This document shows, piece by piece, positions 8,336 to 17,328 of a DNA stretch of 64,000 bases (positions are counted from its first letter, which is position 1; each line of letters opens with the position of its first letter). Made by a program: the position numbers and the translations under genes. Below the pieces are notes generated by a model. It saw only the letters and a list, made by a program, of their open reading frames with translations. It searched no databases and was not told the DNA's origin. Source of the stretch: Streptomyces griseoviridis (lineage in GTDB: Bacteria > Actinomycetota > Actinomycetes > Streptomycetales > Streptomycetaceae). The DNA lies in the NCBI GenBank assembly GCA_014649155.1, contig BMSM01000012.1:1-64000 (forward strand). Reading direction: 5' to 3'.

Positions 8336-8400
8336 AAGGGGGAGGAGAACTCACGGAACCCCACCTTCTCCCCCTTCTCCCCCTTCTTCGCCTTCGGTCT
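8336..8400 (+). terminator. Possible terminator after the hexosaminidase gene
   Basis: A purine-rich run beginning CGAAGGGGGAGGAGAA at 8336 can pair imperfectly with the pyrimidine run TTCTCCCCCTTCTTCG near 8378-8393, and a short T-rich stretch follows at 8399-8405. The pairing is imperfect, so this is only a candidate. Confidence 0.35.
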
Positions 8401-8540
8401 CTTTTTCACCGGAGAGTTGCATTTCCCGCACAACGGTGATCGGTGGCGATGCCGTGCCGAACCCGCCCATCTCCCCGGTGAGGTGGGCGAACACCCCTTA
8501 GCGGACCCGCGCGTCCGGGTGCTGCGATGATGTGCCAGAG

Positions 8541-8571
8541 TTGCCACGTCCGCCCTGTCAGCACGTACGGT
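8541..8571 (+). promoter_or_regulatory. Possible promoter of the molybdenum-hydroxylase operon
   Basis: TTGCCA (8541-8546) and TACGGT (8566-8571) are spaced 19 nt and resemble a HrdB-type promoter. They precede the TTG start of the FAD-subunit gene by about 47 nt. The rest of the 8330-8618 gap shows no gene. Confidence 0.35.
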
Positions 8572-8618
8572 ACGGCGCACGGGCGGGACCAGTGGGACAG
8601 CGGGAAGGGGCAGCCGGT

Positions 8619-9512
8619 TTGAGCACGCACGCACCGCAGGCGGCGCAGGCCGTCACGCTGCCCACAACACTGGACGAGGCCGTGACCGCCCTCGCCGAGC
8701 GGCCCGCCGCCGTGCCGGTCGCCGGCGGCACCGACCTCATGGCCGCCGTCAACTCCGGCCAGCTCAGGCCCGCCGCGCTGGTCGGCCTCGGCCGCATCAG
8801 CGAGATCCGCGGCTGGCAGTACCAGGACGGCCACGCGCTGCTCGGCGCCGGACTCACCCACGCCCGCATGGGCCGCCCGGACTTCGCCGCGCTCATCCCG
8901 GCGCTGGCCGCCGCCGCGCGCGCCGCCGGCCCGCCGCAGATCCGCAACGCGGGCACCCTGGGCGGCAACGTCGCCTCGGCCGCCCCCACCGGCGACGCGC
9001 TGCCCGTGCTGGCCGCGCTGGAGGCGACCCTGATCATCGCGGGCCAGGGCGGCGCCCGCCGCGAGATCCCGGTCTCCCACCTGCTGGCCGGGGTGGAGAT
9101 GCTCCGCGCCGGCGAACTCATCGGCTACGTCCGCGTCCCGCTGCTGCACGCCCCGCAGGTCTTCCTCAAGGCCACCGGGCGCACCGGCCCGGGGCGCGCG
9201 GTCGCCTCCGTGGCGCTGGTCCTGGACCCGGCCCGGCGGGGGGTGCGGTGCGCGGTCGGCGCCATAGCGCCGATGCCGCTGCGCCCGCTGGAGGCCGAAC
9301 ACTGGGTGGCCCAGCTCATCGACTGGGACAACAACCGGGCGATCGTCCCGGAGGCGCTGGCCGCCTTCGGCGAGTACGTCGCCGCGGCCTGCATCCCGGA
9401 CCCCGCCCCCGCCGAGGACGGGTCCGTGCCGCAGCTTCCGCCCGCCGTACTGCATCTGCGGCGCACCGTCGCCGCGCTGGCCCGACGAGCACTGGGGAGG
9501 GCGCTGTCGTGA
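8619..9512 (+). CDS. Molybdenum hydroxylase FAD-binding subunit
   Basis: This 297-residue medium subunit of a xanthine dehydrogenase/CO dehydrogenase-type enzyme carries electrons between the iron-sulfur centres and the acceptor. The FAD pyrophosphate loop is VAGGTDLMAAVN (about residues 36-47), and the second FAD motif is QIRNAGTLGGNVASAAPTGD. A TTG start at 8619 was chosen because GGGAAGGGG lies 8 nt upstream and no ATG or GTG fits the homology. The gene is the first of three with 4-nt overlaps. Confidence 0.85.
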   Translation: MSTHAPQAAQAVTLPTTLDEAVTALAERPAAVPVAGGTDLMAAVNSGQLRPAALVGLGRISEIRGWQYQDGHALLGAGLTHARMGRPDFAALIPALAAAARAAGPPQIRNAGTLGGNVASAAPTGDALPVLAALEATLIIAGQGGARREIPVSHLLAGVEMLRAGELIGYVRVPLLHAPQVFLKATGRTGPGRAVASVALVLDPARRGVRCAVGAIAPMPLRPLEAEHWVAQLIDWDNNRAIVPEALAAFGEYVAAACIPDPAPAEDGSVPQLPPAVLHLRRTVAALARRALGRALS

Positions 9513-11875
9513 CCGACGACCAGCAGCGAGAGGGCACCGAGGGCACCCCCCGGGGCGGCGGCCGCTGGGACCCGCTGCCCCAGGGCGACTACGACGACGG
9601 CGCCACCGCCTTCGTCCAGCTCCCCGAGGGCGGCATCGACGCCCTCCTGGACGCCGCCGGCAGCCCCCTCGCCGCCCCCGGCCACGGCTTCGTGCCGCCG
9701 CAGATAACGGTCGCCCCCGCCACGGGCACCGACCCCGCGGCCACCGGCACCTGGGCCGTCCCGCAGACCCCCGCGCACGGCACGCAGTGGCAGGCGCCGG
9801 GGACCGGGCAGACGGCGTACGGCGACGCCCCGCAGGACCCCTACGGGGCGGCCGGACAGCACGGGAGCGGCGCGGAGTACGGCGCGGAGCGCACGGAGTA
9901 CGCGGGCCACGGGGAGTACCCGGAGTACGCGGAGCCGGAGTACGAGGGGCACGCGGGGCACGCGGGGCACGCGCACGACCCGTACGCCGGACAGGCCCCG
10001 TACGCCGGGCACGGGCAGCAGCCCTACGCCGGGCACCAGCAGCCGCACGCCGGGCCGGACGACCGGTTCGCCTACCACCCGGGCGCCACCGGCCACTGGG
10101 ACTTCGGCGACGCCGCGCCCCCGCAGGAGGCGGCGCCCGGACCCGGCCACGACGTGACCGGACAGTGGTCCATCCCGGTCGCCGGGGGCGAACTGCCGGA
10201 CGAGTCGGGCGAGTTCACCACGTCGTCCCTGGTCGAGCAGTGGGGCGGCACGCCGCCGGCCACCCTGCCGGGCGGCGCGCCCGCCCCCTGGGCGACGCAG
10301 GCGGCGGGGCAGCCGTGGGGCGAGCAGGCGGAGCGGCTCGAACACCCGGGCGCCGACGAGAGCCAGGGCATGGAGCCGGCCCAGGGCGGCGGCAGGGAGC
10401 CCTTCCCGGACGTACGGCCGTATCTGGACCCGGCGGGCGGGGCGACGGCCGACGGGACGGTGACCGGCGGGGTGACGGCCGACCCGGCCGCCGATGCGGT
10501 GCACGCGGCTCAGGCGGCCGTGCACGCGGCGCAGGTGGCGCACGAGGCACAGGTGGCCCATGAGGCCCGAGAGGCTTACGAAGCCCATGAGGCTCAGGTG
10601 GTCCAGGCGGCCCACGAGGCTCGGGTGGTCCAAGCGGCCCATGAGGCGCGGATGGTCCATGAGGCTCATGAGCCTCATGAGGCTCAGGCGGTCCAGGAGG
10701 GCTTCGAGAGCGCCGCCGAGGCTCCCGAGGCTCCCGAGGCGCTTGCCCCGTCCGCCGAGGCCATCGAGACCGCAGAGACCGCCGAGACCGCCGAGATCGC
10801 CGAGACCGTCGAGGCCGGGAGCGTGCCGGAGGCCACCGAGGAACCGGCGGCGACCGCCGAGGCGTCGGAGCCGGAGCCGGAGCCGACCTCCGGACCGGAG
10901 CCGGCGCGGGCGCCCGAGGCCGAGGACGTGACCGGCGACGCGGCGGAATCCGGGACCGAGGCCGCGACCGAGGGTGAGGCTGCGGGCGCCCCTGCCCCTG
11001 CCCCCGCCCCCGCCCCCGAGCCTGAGCCCGATCGCGCGCCGGACCCGGCGCCGGACACCGAGCCCGGCCCGGACCCCGAGCCCGCCGCCCAAGGCCCCGC
11101 TCCCGAGGACGGCGCCCTGGAGGAGCCCGAGGCGGACCAGGCCGCCGACCCCGGGACCCCGGGGACCCCCGAGGAGCCCGCCGCGTCCCCGGCGGCCACG
11201 GCCCCGGAGACCCCCGCGGGCGGCCCCGCCGGCCCCCACGAGGAGCACCCCCTCGCCTCGTACGCGCTGCGCGTCAACGGCACCGACCGGCCCGTCAGCG
11301 ACGCCTGGATCGGTGAGTCGCTGCTCTACGTGCTGCGTGAGCGGCTCGGCCTCGCGGGCGCCAAGGACGGCTGCTCGCAGGGCGAGTGCGGGGCGTGCAA
11401 CGTGCAGGTCGACGGCCGGCTCGTCGCCTCCTGCCTGGTCCCGGCCGTGACCGCGGCGGGCAGCGAGGTCCGTACCGTCGAGGGCCTGGCCACCGACGGG
11501 CAGCCCTCCGACGTCCAGCGGGCGCTGGCCCGGTGCGGCGCGGTGCAGTGCGGTTTCTGCGTGCCCGGCATGGCGATGACCGTGCACGACCTGCTGGAGG
11601 GCAACCCGGCGCCGACCGAGCTGGAGACCCGGCAGGCGCTCTGCGGCAACCTGTGCCGCTGCTCCGGCTACCGGGGCGTCCTGCGCGCCGTCGAGGAGGT
11701 CGTCGCCGAGCGCGAGGCGCACGCCGACGCCGAGGCGGACGCGGCGCCCGTGGCCACCGGCGCGGAGGGTGACACGCCCCGCATCCCGCACCAGGCGGCC
11801 CCGCCCCCGGAGGACACCTCCTCCTACGACCCCTCCCACGATCCCTCCCACGGCCAGGACGGAGGCCACGCGTGA
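9509..11875 (+). CDS. Molybdenum hydroxylase [2Fe-2S] subunit with giant disordered N-terminus
   Basis: The product is 788 residues, about five times the usual 150-200 for this subunit. The last 200 residues form a normal two-cluster domain: the plant-ferredoxin cluster motif GCSQGECGACNVQVDG, then CGAVQCGFCVPGMA and CGNLCRCSGYRG for the second cluster. The first 575 or so residues are low complexity: a Tyr/His/Gly-rich stretch with PYAGHQQP-type repeats near 130-190, HEAQ/HEAR repeats near 330-395, then an acidic Glu/Ala/Pro stretch. The whole region stays open in one frame, and the GTG start overlaps the stop of the FAD gene (GTGA). The extension has no recognisable fold or signal peptide. 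Its role is unknown; tethering or phase separation are guesses. Confidence 0.8.
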   Translation: MTDDQQREGTEGTPRGGGRWDPLPQGDYDDGATAFVQLPEGGIDALLDAAGSPLAAPGHGFVPPQITVAPATGTDPAATGTWAVPQTPAHGTQWQAPGTGQTAYGDAPQDPYGAAGQHGSGAEYGAERTEYAGHGEYPEYAEPEYEGHAGHAGHAHDPYAGQAPYAGHGQQPYAGHQQPHAGPDDRFAYHPGATGHWDFGDAAPPQEAAPGPGHDVTGQWSIPVAGGELPDESGEFTTSSLVEQWGGTPPATLPGGAPAPWATQAAGQPWGEQAERLEHPGADESQGMEPAQGGGREPFPDVRPYLDPAGGATADGTVTGGVTADPAADAVHAAQAAVHAAQVAHEAQVAHEAREAYEAHEAQVVQAAHEARVVQAAHEARMVHEAHEPHEAQAVQEGFESAAEAPEAPEALAPSAEAIETAETAETAEIAETVEAGSVPEATEEPAATAEASEPEPEPTSGPEPARAPEAEDVTGDAAESGTEAATEGEAAGAPAPAPAPAPEPEPDRAPDPAPDTEPGPDPEPAAQGPAPEDGALEEPEADQAADPGTPGTPEEPAASPAATAPETPAGGPAGPHEEHPLASYALRVNGTDRPVSDAWIGESLLYVLRERLGLAGAKDGCSQGECGACNVQVDGRLVASCLVPAVTAAGSEVRTVEGLATDGQPSDVQRALARCGAVQCGFCVPGMAMTVHDLLEGNPAPTELETRQALCGNLCRCSGYRGVLRAVEEVVAEREAHADAEADAAPVATGAEGDTPRIPHQAAPPPEDTSSYDPSHDPSHGQDGGHA
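10589..10700 (+). repeat. In-frame tandem repeats in the iron-sulfur subunit gene
   Basis: Imperfect 27-nt units start at 10589 and 10616 and then degenerate into shorter pieces. They encode EAQVVQAAH, EAR-type and HEAHEPHEAQ blocks. Third-position GC falls here (CAT, GCT, CCT, CAA codons), unlike flanking sequence, consistent with recent repeat expansion. Confidence 0.8.
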
Positions 11876-14181
11876 GCAACGAGGCAGCGACCGCCCCGGC
11901 CGCGGGCACCGCGCCGGCGCCCCCCGCCCCCGAACCGATCCCGCACGGCCTCGGCGCCTCCCTCCCGCCGGCCGACGCCCGCGCCAAGACCGAGGGCACC
12001 TTCCCCTACGCCGCCGACCTGTGGGCCGAGGGCCTGCTCTGGGCGGCCGTCCTGCGCTCCCCGCACCCGCACGCCCGCATCGTCTCCGTGGACACCACGC
12101 ACGCCCGGGAGATGCCCGGCGTACGGGCGGTCGTCACGCACGAGGACGTGCCCGGCACCGCGCTGCACGGCCGGGGCAGAGCCGACCGGCCGGTCTTCGC
12201 CTCCGAGGTCGTGCGCCACCATGGCGAGCCCATCGCCGCCGTCGCCGCCGACCACCCGGACACCGCGCGGATGGCCGCGGCGGCCGTCATCGTCGAGTAC
12301 GAGGTGCTGGACCCGGTCACCGACCCCGAGCAGGCGTTCGAGGCGGAGCCGCTGCACCCCGACGGCAACCTGATCCGGCACATCCCGCTGCGCCACGGCG
12401 ACCCGGAGGCGGTCGGCGAGATCGTCGCCGAGGGCCTGTACCGCATCGGCCGCCAGGACCCGGCGCCCATCGGCGCGGAGGCCGGTCTGGCCGTGCCCCG
12501 CCCGGACGGCGGCGTCGAGCTGTACCTGGCCTCCACCGACCCGCACACCGACCGCGACACGGCCGCCGCCGCCTTCGGGCTCGCCCCCGAGCAGGTGAAG
12601 ATCGTGGTCACCGGGGTGCCCGGCGCCACCGCCGACCGCGAGGACCAGGGCTTCCAGCTCCCGCTCGGCCTGCTGGCGCTGAAGACCGGCTGCCCGGTGA
12701 AGCTGACCGCCACGCGCGAGGAGTCCTTCCTCGGCCACGCCCACCGCCACCCCACGCTGCTGCGCTACCGCCACCACGCCGACGCCGAGGGCCGCCTGGT
12801 GAAGGTCGAGGCGCAGATCCTGCTCGACGCGGGCGCGTACGCCGACACCTCCTCCGAGGCCCTGGCCGCCGCCGTCGCCTTCGCCTGCGGCCCGTACGTC
12901 GTGCCGAACGCCTTCATCGAGGGCTGGGCGGTGCGCACCAACAACCCGCCGTCCGGACATGTGCGCGGCGAGGGCGCGATGCAGGTCTGCGCCGCGTACG
13001 AGGCGCAGATGGACAAGATCGCGAAGAAGCTGGGCCTGGACCCGGCCGAGGTGCGGATGCGCAACGTCCTGGCCACCGGCGACGTCCTGCCGACCGGCCA
13101 GACGGTCACCTGCCCGGCCCCCGTCGCCGAACTGCTGCAGGCCGTGCGCGACTTTCCCCTGCCCGCCCTGCCCAAGGACACCCCCGAGGACGAGTGGCTG
13201 CTGCCCGGCGGCCCCGAGGGCGCGGGCGAACCGGGCGCGGTGCGCCGGGGCGTGGGCTACGGCATCGGCATGGTGCACATGCTCGGCGCCGAGGGCGCGG
13301 ACGAGGTGTCGACGGCGACGGTGAAGGTCCAGGACGGCGTGGCGACGGTGCTGTGCGCCGCCGTGGAGACCGGCCAGGGCTTCACGACCCTCGCCCGGCA
13401 GATCGTGCAGGAGACCCTCGGCATCGACGAGGTGCGCGTGGCGCCCGTCGACACCGACCAGCCGCCGGCCGGCGCGGGCTGCCGGGGCCGGCACACCTGG
13501 GTGTCGGGCGGCGCGGTGGAGCGGGCCGCGAAGATGGTCCGCACCCAGCTCCTCCAGCCGCTCGCCCACCAGTTCGGCATGTCGACCGAGCTGCTCCAGA
13601 TCGCCGACGGCAAGATCACCTCGTACGACGGTGTCCTGTCGACCACGGTCACCGAGGCGCTGGACGGCAAGGAACTGTGGGCCACCGCCCAGTGCCGCCC
13701 GCACCCCACCGAGCCGCTGGACGAGTCCGGGCAGGGCGACGCCTTCGTCGGCATGGCGTTCTGCGCGATCCGCGCGGTGGTCGACGTCGACATCGAACTC
13801 GGCTCGGTACGGGTCGTGGAGCTGGCCGTCGCGCAGGACGTGGGCCGGGTCCTCAACCCCGCCCAGCTCGCCACCCGGATCGAGGCGGGCGTCACCCAGG
13901 GCGTGGGCATCGCGCTGACGGAGAACCTCCGCACGCCGCGCGGCCTGATCCGCCACCCCGACCTCACCGGGTACGCCCTCCCCACCTCCCTGGACACCCC
14001 CGACATCCGCATCGTCAAGCTCGTCGAGGAACGGGACGTGGTCGCGCCGTTCGGCGCGAAGGCGGTCAGCGCGGTGCCGGTGGTGGCGTCCCCGGCGGCG
14101 GTCGCCTCGGCGGTGCGCGCGGCGACGGGCCGCTCGGTCAACCGCCTGCCGATCCGCCCGCAGGCGGCCGTGGTCACCTGA
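11872..14181 (+). CDS. Molybdenum hydroxylase large subunit, divergent active site
   Basis: This 769-residue subunit has the xanthine dehydrogenase large-subunit architecture. An N-terminal a/b-hammerhead domain holds SPHPHARIVSVDTTHA and AVVTHEDVPG. Molybdopterin-binding regions follow, with ETGQGFTTLARQIV and the C-terminal AQDVGRVLNPAQLA...QGVG. Two active-site motifs differ from the family norm. The segment equivalent to AFRGFG reads GHVRGEGAMQ. The segment that normally carries the base-catalyst Glu (K-G/A-V-G-E-P) reads AKAVSAVP, placing Ala at residue 734. GTG at 11872 overlaps the upstream stop. Substrate unknown; it may not act as a classical purine hydroxylase. Confidence 0.85.
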   Translation: MSNEAATAPAAGTAPAPPAPEPIPHGLGASLPPADARAKTEGTFPYAADLWAEGLLWAAVLRSPHPHARIVSVDTTHAREMPGVRAVVTHEDVPGTALHGRGRADRPVFASEVVRHHGEPIAAVAADHPDTARMAAAAVIVEYEVLDPVTDPEQAFEAEPLHPDGNLIRHIPLRHGDPEAVGEIVAEGLYRIGRQDPAPIGAEAGLAVPRPDGGVELYLASTDPHTDRDTAAAAFGLAPEQVKIVVTGVPGATADREDQGFQLPLGLLALKTGCPVKLTATREESFLGHAHRHPTLLRYRHHADAEGRLVKVEAQILLDAGAYADTSSEALAAAVAFACGPYVVPNAFIEGWAVRTNNPPSGHVRGEGAMQVCAAYEAQMDKIAKKLGLDPAEVRMRNVLATGDVLPTGQTVTCPAPVAELLQAVRDFPLPALPKDTPEDEWLLPGGPEGAGEPGAVRRGVGYGIGMVHMLGAEGADEVSTATVKVQDGVATVLCAAVETGQGFTTLARQIVQETLGIDEVRVAPVDTDQPPAGAGCRGRHTWVSGGAVERAAKMVRTQLLQPLAHQFGMSTELLQIADGKITSYDGVLSTTVTEALDGKELWATAQCRPHPTEPLDESGQGDAFVGMAFCAIRAVVDVDIELGSVRVVELAVAQDVGRVLNPAQLATRIEAGVTQGVGIALTENLRTPRGLIRHPDLTGYALPTSLDTPDIRIVKLVEERDVVAPFGAKAVSAVPVVASPAAVASAVRAATGRSVNRLPIRPQAAVVT

Positions 14182-14351
14182 GTTTCTCCGCGCCGGCGGG
14201 GCAACGCGCGGGGCGCGTGGTGCGTCCTCAGAGACGTACGAGTGCCGCGCACCCGGGCGTTGTCAGTGGTGGCGCGTAGTGTGCGAAGCGATGGGAACGG
14301 CGCCGCCGGGCCCGTCCACGGGCACGCACGACTCTCGGGGGAGACACGACC

Positions 14352-15008
14352 ATGCAGGTGACCACTGTGACGACGAGCGCACCGACGGAAGCCGCCTGCC
14401 GCCCGGCTCCGTCCCTCCTCACCCTGGTCCGCGCCGCGACCTCGGTGGACGACCCGTCCTGGACCCGTGCCGCGGTCCGGCGCGCGCCGGCGGGCCCCGA
14501 GACGCCGCTGCTGTGGCGGACGTCGACGCTGATCGGCTGCCTCGCCCTGGCCACGGGCCGCCGCACGGTGCCCGCGCCGGACCTGCCGTACCGCTTCCTG
14601 GACCGGGAGTTCGGCCGCGGCCGGGTGACCCGCTTCGAGGACGTGGACATCCCGCCGTGCCTCACCCACGAGCCCACCCGCCGCTTCCTGCGCGAGACGG
14701 GCCTGCCGGACCGGGCGTTCCCCTTCCACCGGGACCGCGACGAGGACATCCCCCTGCCCACCCTGGCCGAGTTCCACGAGGCCGGCCCCGCCCTCCCCGC
14801 CGAGGCGTCCCGCCACGTCCGCCTCGGCCGGCTGGCCGACGGCGGCACGGTGACGGTGGACGGCACGACGGGCGCGGTCCTCACCTGGCGGGAACCGACC
14901 GCCACCTTCCACCCCCTCGCCCCGGACCTCCCGGCGTTCACCCTGGCTCTCTGGGCCCGCCACCGGGCGACCCGCCTGGAGACGACGGCGACGGAGGAGC
15001 GCGCGTGA
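14352..15008 (+). CDS. SUKH-4-like immunity/regulatory protein (tentative)
   Basis: This 218-residue soluble protein has no signal peptide or membrane segment. The middle part contains LTHEPTRRFLRETGLPDRAF, then FHRDRDEDIPLPTL, and the end resembles SUKH-4 family proteins (RLGRLADGGTVTVDGTTGAV, then PAFTLALWARHR). SUKH proteins are often immunity proteins for polymorphic toxins, but no toxin gene is adjacent, so a stand-alone role is possible. GGGGGAG lies about 8 nt before the ATG. The family call is from pattern memory. Confidence 0.5.
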   Translation: MQVTTVTTSAPTEAACRPAPSLLTLVRAATSVDDPSWTRAAVRRAPAGPETPLLWRTSTLIGCLALATGRRTVPAPDLPYRFLDREFGRGRVTRFEDVDIPPCLTHEPTRRFLRETGLPDRAFPFHRDRDEDIPLPTLAEFHEAGPALPAEASRHVRLGRLADGGTVTVDGTTGAVLTWREPTATFHPLAPDLPAFTLALWARHRATRLETTATEERA

Positions 15009-15156
15009 CCCTGTCGACGGCAGGCGGCCGGACCGGCGCGTCCCCCTCCTGTCCCCTGTCGGGCCAGGCGAGGACGCGTCCCCCTTTCACCACCCGCCGT
15101 CATCGTGAAGTGAGCCGACGCCTCAGGCGGTTGGCTTCGGCGACCGGGGGACAGAG

Positions 15157-15378
15157 ATGGTGACGCTGGGTGTGTTCTTCGGGCTGCTCCTGTGCGTGAT
15201 CGCGGCCATCGTCTGGAAGGTGGGCCGGCGCGGAAGCGGGCCCACGGAGAACATCGAGGGGCTCCGCATCGAGCAGGCGCGGCGCTCGGCGGCCGACAGC
15301 GCCCGGCACTCCTTCAACGCGATCGCCCAGCACGACACGCTGCCCACGAGGGGCGACAGCTATCGCGACAAGCGGTGA
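15157..15378 (+). CDS. Small single-pass membrane protein, unknown function
   Basis: This 73-residue protein starts with one hydrophobic helix (LGVFFGLLLCVIAAIVW, about residues 4-20), followed by a basic, polar cytoplasmic tail containing IEGLRIEQARRSAADSARHS and ending SYRDKR. GGGGGACAGAG gives a ribosome binding site before the ATG. No domain is recognised. It lies just before the convergent tRNA-Cys gene. Confidence 0.7.
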   Translation: MVTLGVFFGLLLCVIAAIVWKVGRRGSGPTENIEGLRIEQARRSAADSARHSFNAIAQHDTLPTRGDSYRDKR

Positions 15379-15416
15379 GGCGAGACCCCCGCCCGCATCC
15401 CACCCGGTCCGGGTCC

Positions 15417-15491
15417 TGGAGGCCGTGGCGGGAATCGAACCCGCGTAACTCGCTTTGCAGGCGAGTCCCTCAACCACTCGGGCACACGGCC
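15417..15491 (-). tRNA. tRNA-Cys (anticodon GCA)
   Basis: Read on the minus strand the sequence folds into a cloverleaf. The acceptor stem is GGCCGTG/CACGGCC, the anticodon stem CTCGC/GCGAG with loop CTGCAAA (anticodon GCA), and the T arm GCGGG-TTCGATT-CCCGC. The discriminator is U, as expected for Cys, and the 3' CCA is encoded. Confidence 0.96.
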
Positions 15492-15675
15492 GTGTGCGTC
15501 GTTCCGATACGACCGTAGGGGCGGGTGCCGGGCGGGCTCAAGGGCGGGGCGGGGGCCGCAACGGGACTGCCATACGCCGTTCATGAACGGGACGTTCCCG
15601 CCGCGGGGCGGTCGTACGACCAAGGTCCCGGCCGGGGCCCGTCTCGGGACAGGGGCCAACCCCGGGTTGGCGCCT

Positions 15676-15681
15676 TACCCT
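15676..15681 (+). promoter_or_regulatory. Leaderless-type -10 element for the MFS gene
   Basis: TACCCT fits TANNNT and ends 7 nt before the ATG at 15689. The intervening GACGGTC has no Shine-Dalgarno character. Confidence 0.6.
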
Positions 15682-15688
15682 GACGGTC

Positions 15689-17146
15689 ATGACCGTCTCC
15701 GAACCGCGCGACACCGGTGTCGCCGCCGTCCCGCCCGCCGCACCGCCGGGCAAGCCCGAGACCGTGCTCAGCCGGGCCCACCGGGCCCTGAGCATCGGCA
15801 TCGTCTCCGTCATCGTGCTGATCGCCTTCGAGGCGACCGCGGTGGGGACGGCCATGCCCGTGGCGGCGCGGGAGCTGGACGGGGTGTCGCTGTACGCCTT
15901 CGCGTTCTCGGGGTACTTCACGACCAGCCTGTTCGGGATGGTGCTCTCCGGTCAGTGGTCCGACCGGCGCGGCCCGCTGGCGCCGCTGACCTGGGGGATC
16001 GGCAGCTTCGCGGCGGGTCTGCTGGTGTCGGGGACGGCCGGGACGATGTGGCTGTTCATCCTGGGGCGGGCCGTCCAGGGGTTCGGCGGCGGACTGGTGA
16101 TCGTCGCCCTGTACGTCGTCGTCGGCCGCGCCTACCCGGAGCGGCTCCGCCCGGCGATCATGGCGGGGTTCGCCGCCGGGTGGATCGTGCCGTCCATCGT
16201 CGGCCCGCTGGCCTCGGGCGCGGTGACCGAGCACCTCGGGTGGCGCTGGGTCTTCGTCGGCATCCCGGTCCTGGTGGTGCTGCCGCTGGCGCTCGCCCTG
16301 CCGCAGATCCGCGACCGCGCGTCCGGCCCGGTGCGCGGCCCCGGCGCCCCCGGGGAGCCGGCCTCCTTCGACCGCCGCCGCATCCGCCTCGCCCTCGCCA
16401 TCTCGCTCGGTGCCGGACTCCTCCAGTACGCCGCCCAGGACCTGCGCTGGACATCGCTCCTCCCCGGCGCCGCGGGCGCCGCCCTGCTCGTCCCGGCCGT
16501 CCTCGGACTGCTCCCGCGCGGCACCTGCCGGGCGGCCCGCGGCCTGCCCTCCGTCGTCCTGCTGCGCGGCGTCGCCGCGGGCTCCTTCATCGCCGCGGAG
16601 TCCTTCGTCCCGCTGATGCTGGTCACCCAGCGCGGGCTCAGCCCGACGCTCGCCGGGTTCTCGCTGGCGGCGGGCGGGCTGACCTGGGCCGGCGGCTCCT
16701 GGGTGCAGTCCCGGGCGCGGCTGGAACCGTACCGGGAGCGTCTGATGACCCTCGGCATGGTCCTGGTCGCCGCGGCCGTCGCCACCGCGCCCAGCGTCCT
16801 CATCGACGCCGTACCCGCCTGGACGGTCGCCGTCGCCTGGGCCTTCGGCTGCTTCGGCATGGGCCTGGTGATCTCCTCCACCAGCGTCCTCCTGCTCAAG
16901 CTCTCCGCCCCCGAGGAGGCCGGCACCAACTCCGCCGCCCTCCAGATCTCCGACGGCCTCTGCAACGTCCTGCTGCTGGCGGCCGGCGGGGCGGCCTTCG
17001 CCGCGCTCGGCGGCGGCACGGTCACGCACACGGCGACCGGGACGACCGGTTCGCACCCGGCGGCCTTCGCGGCGGTCTTCCTGCCGATGGCCGCGGTGGC
17101 CCTGCTCGGCGCCTGGGTGGCGACCCGCCTGCGGGACCCCCGCTGA
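15689..17146 (+). CDS. MFS transporter
   Basis: This 485-residue polytopic membrane protein is a major facilitator, probably a 14-helix DHA2-type drug:H+ antiporter. The first helix contains VLIAFEATAVGTAMPVAA. The cytoplasmic loop between helices 2 and 3 is GQWSDRRGPLAP, a degenerate G-x3-D-R-x-G signature, and helix 5 contains GWIVPSIVGPLASG, an antiporter-type motif C variant. The substrate cannot be read from sequence. Translation probably starts from a leaderless mRNA. Confidence 0.85.
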   Translation: MTVSEPRDTGVAAVPPAAPPGKPETVLSRAHRALSIGIVSVIVLIAFEATAVGTAMPVAARELDGVSLYAFAFSGYFTTSLFGMVLSGQWSDRRGPLAPLTWGIGSFAAGLLVSGTAGTMWLFILGRAVQGFGGGLVIVALYVVVGRAYPERLRPAIMAGFAAGWIVPSIVGPLASGAVTEHLGWRWVFVGIPVLVVLPLALALPQIRDRASGPVRGPGAPGEPASFDRRRIRLALAISLGAGLLQYAAQDLRWTSLLPGAAGAALLVPAVLGLLPRGTCRAARGLPSVVLLRGVAAGSFIAAESFVPLMLVTQRGLSPTLAGFSLAAGGLTWAGGSWVQSRARLEPYRERLMTLGMVLVAAAVATAPSVLIDAVPAWTVAVAWAFGCFGMGLVISSTSVLLLKLSAPEEAGTNSAALQISDGLCNVLLLAAGGAAFAALGGGTVTHTATGTTGSHPAAFAAVFLPMAAVALLGAWVATRLRDPR

Positions 17147-17328
17147 CCAGCGGCGCCACCGCCCGGCACCCGGGACCGGGACCGCGCCGGAACGGCCCGC
17201 ACGGCCACTGTGACGTCGGTCCCACCGGAGCCGGCCCCGGCCTGGTCCCGGCGTCGCGGGGTCCCGGGCGCCGGTAGGGTGGCCCGGTTGTCATACGTGG
17301 CCGAGCCGACCGACCCCCTTCGGAGACC

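Noticed and set aside
9125..11869. A long open frame on the minus strand across the FAD and iron-sulfur subunit genes
   Set aside because: It is a mirror of the GC3-biased plus-strand genes. Its product is Gly/Arg/Leu low complexity with no domain, and the plus strand has clear ferredoxin motifs and overlapping start/stop signals.
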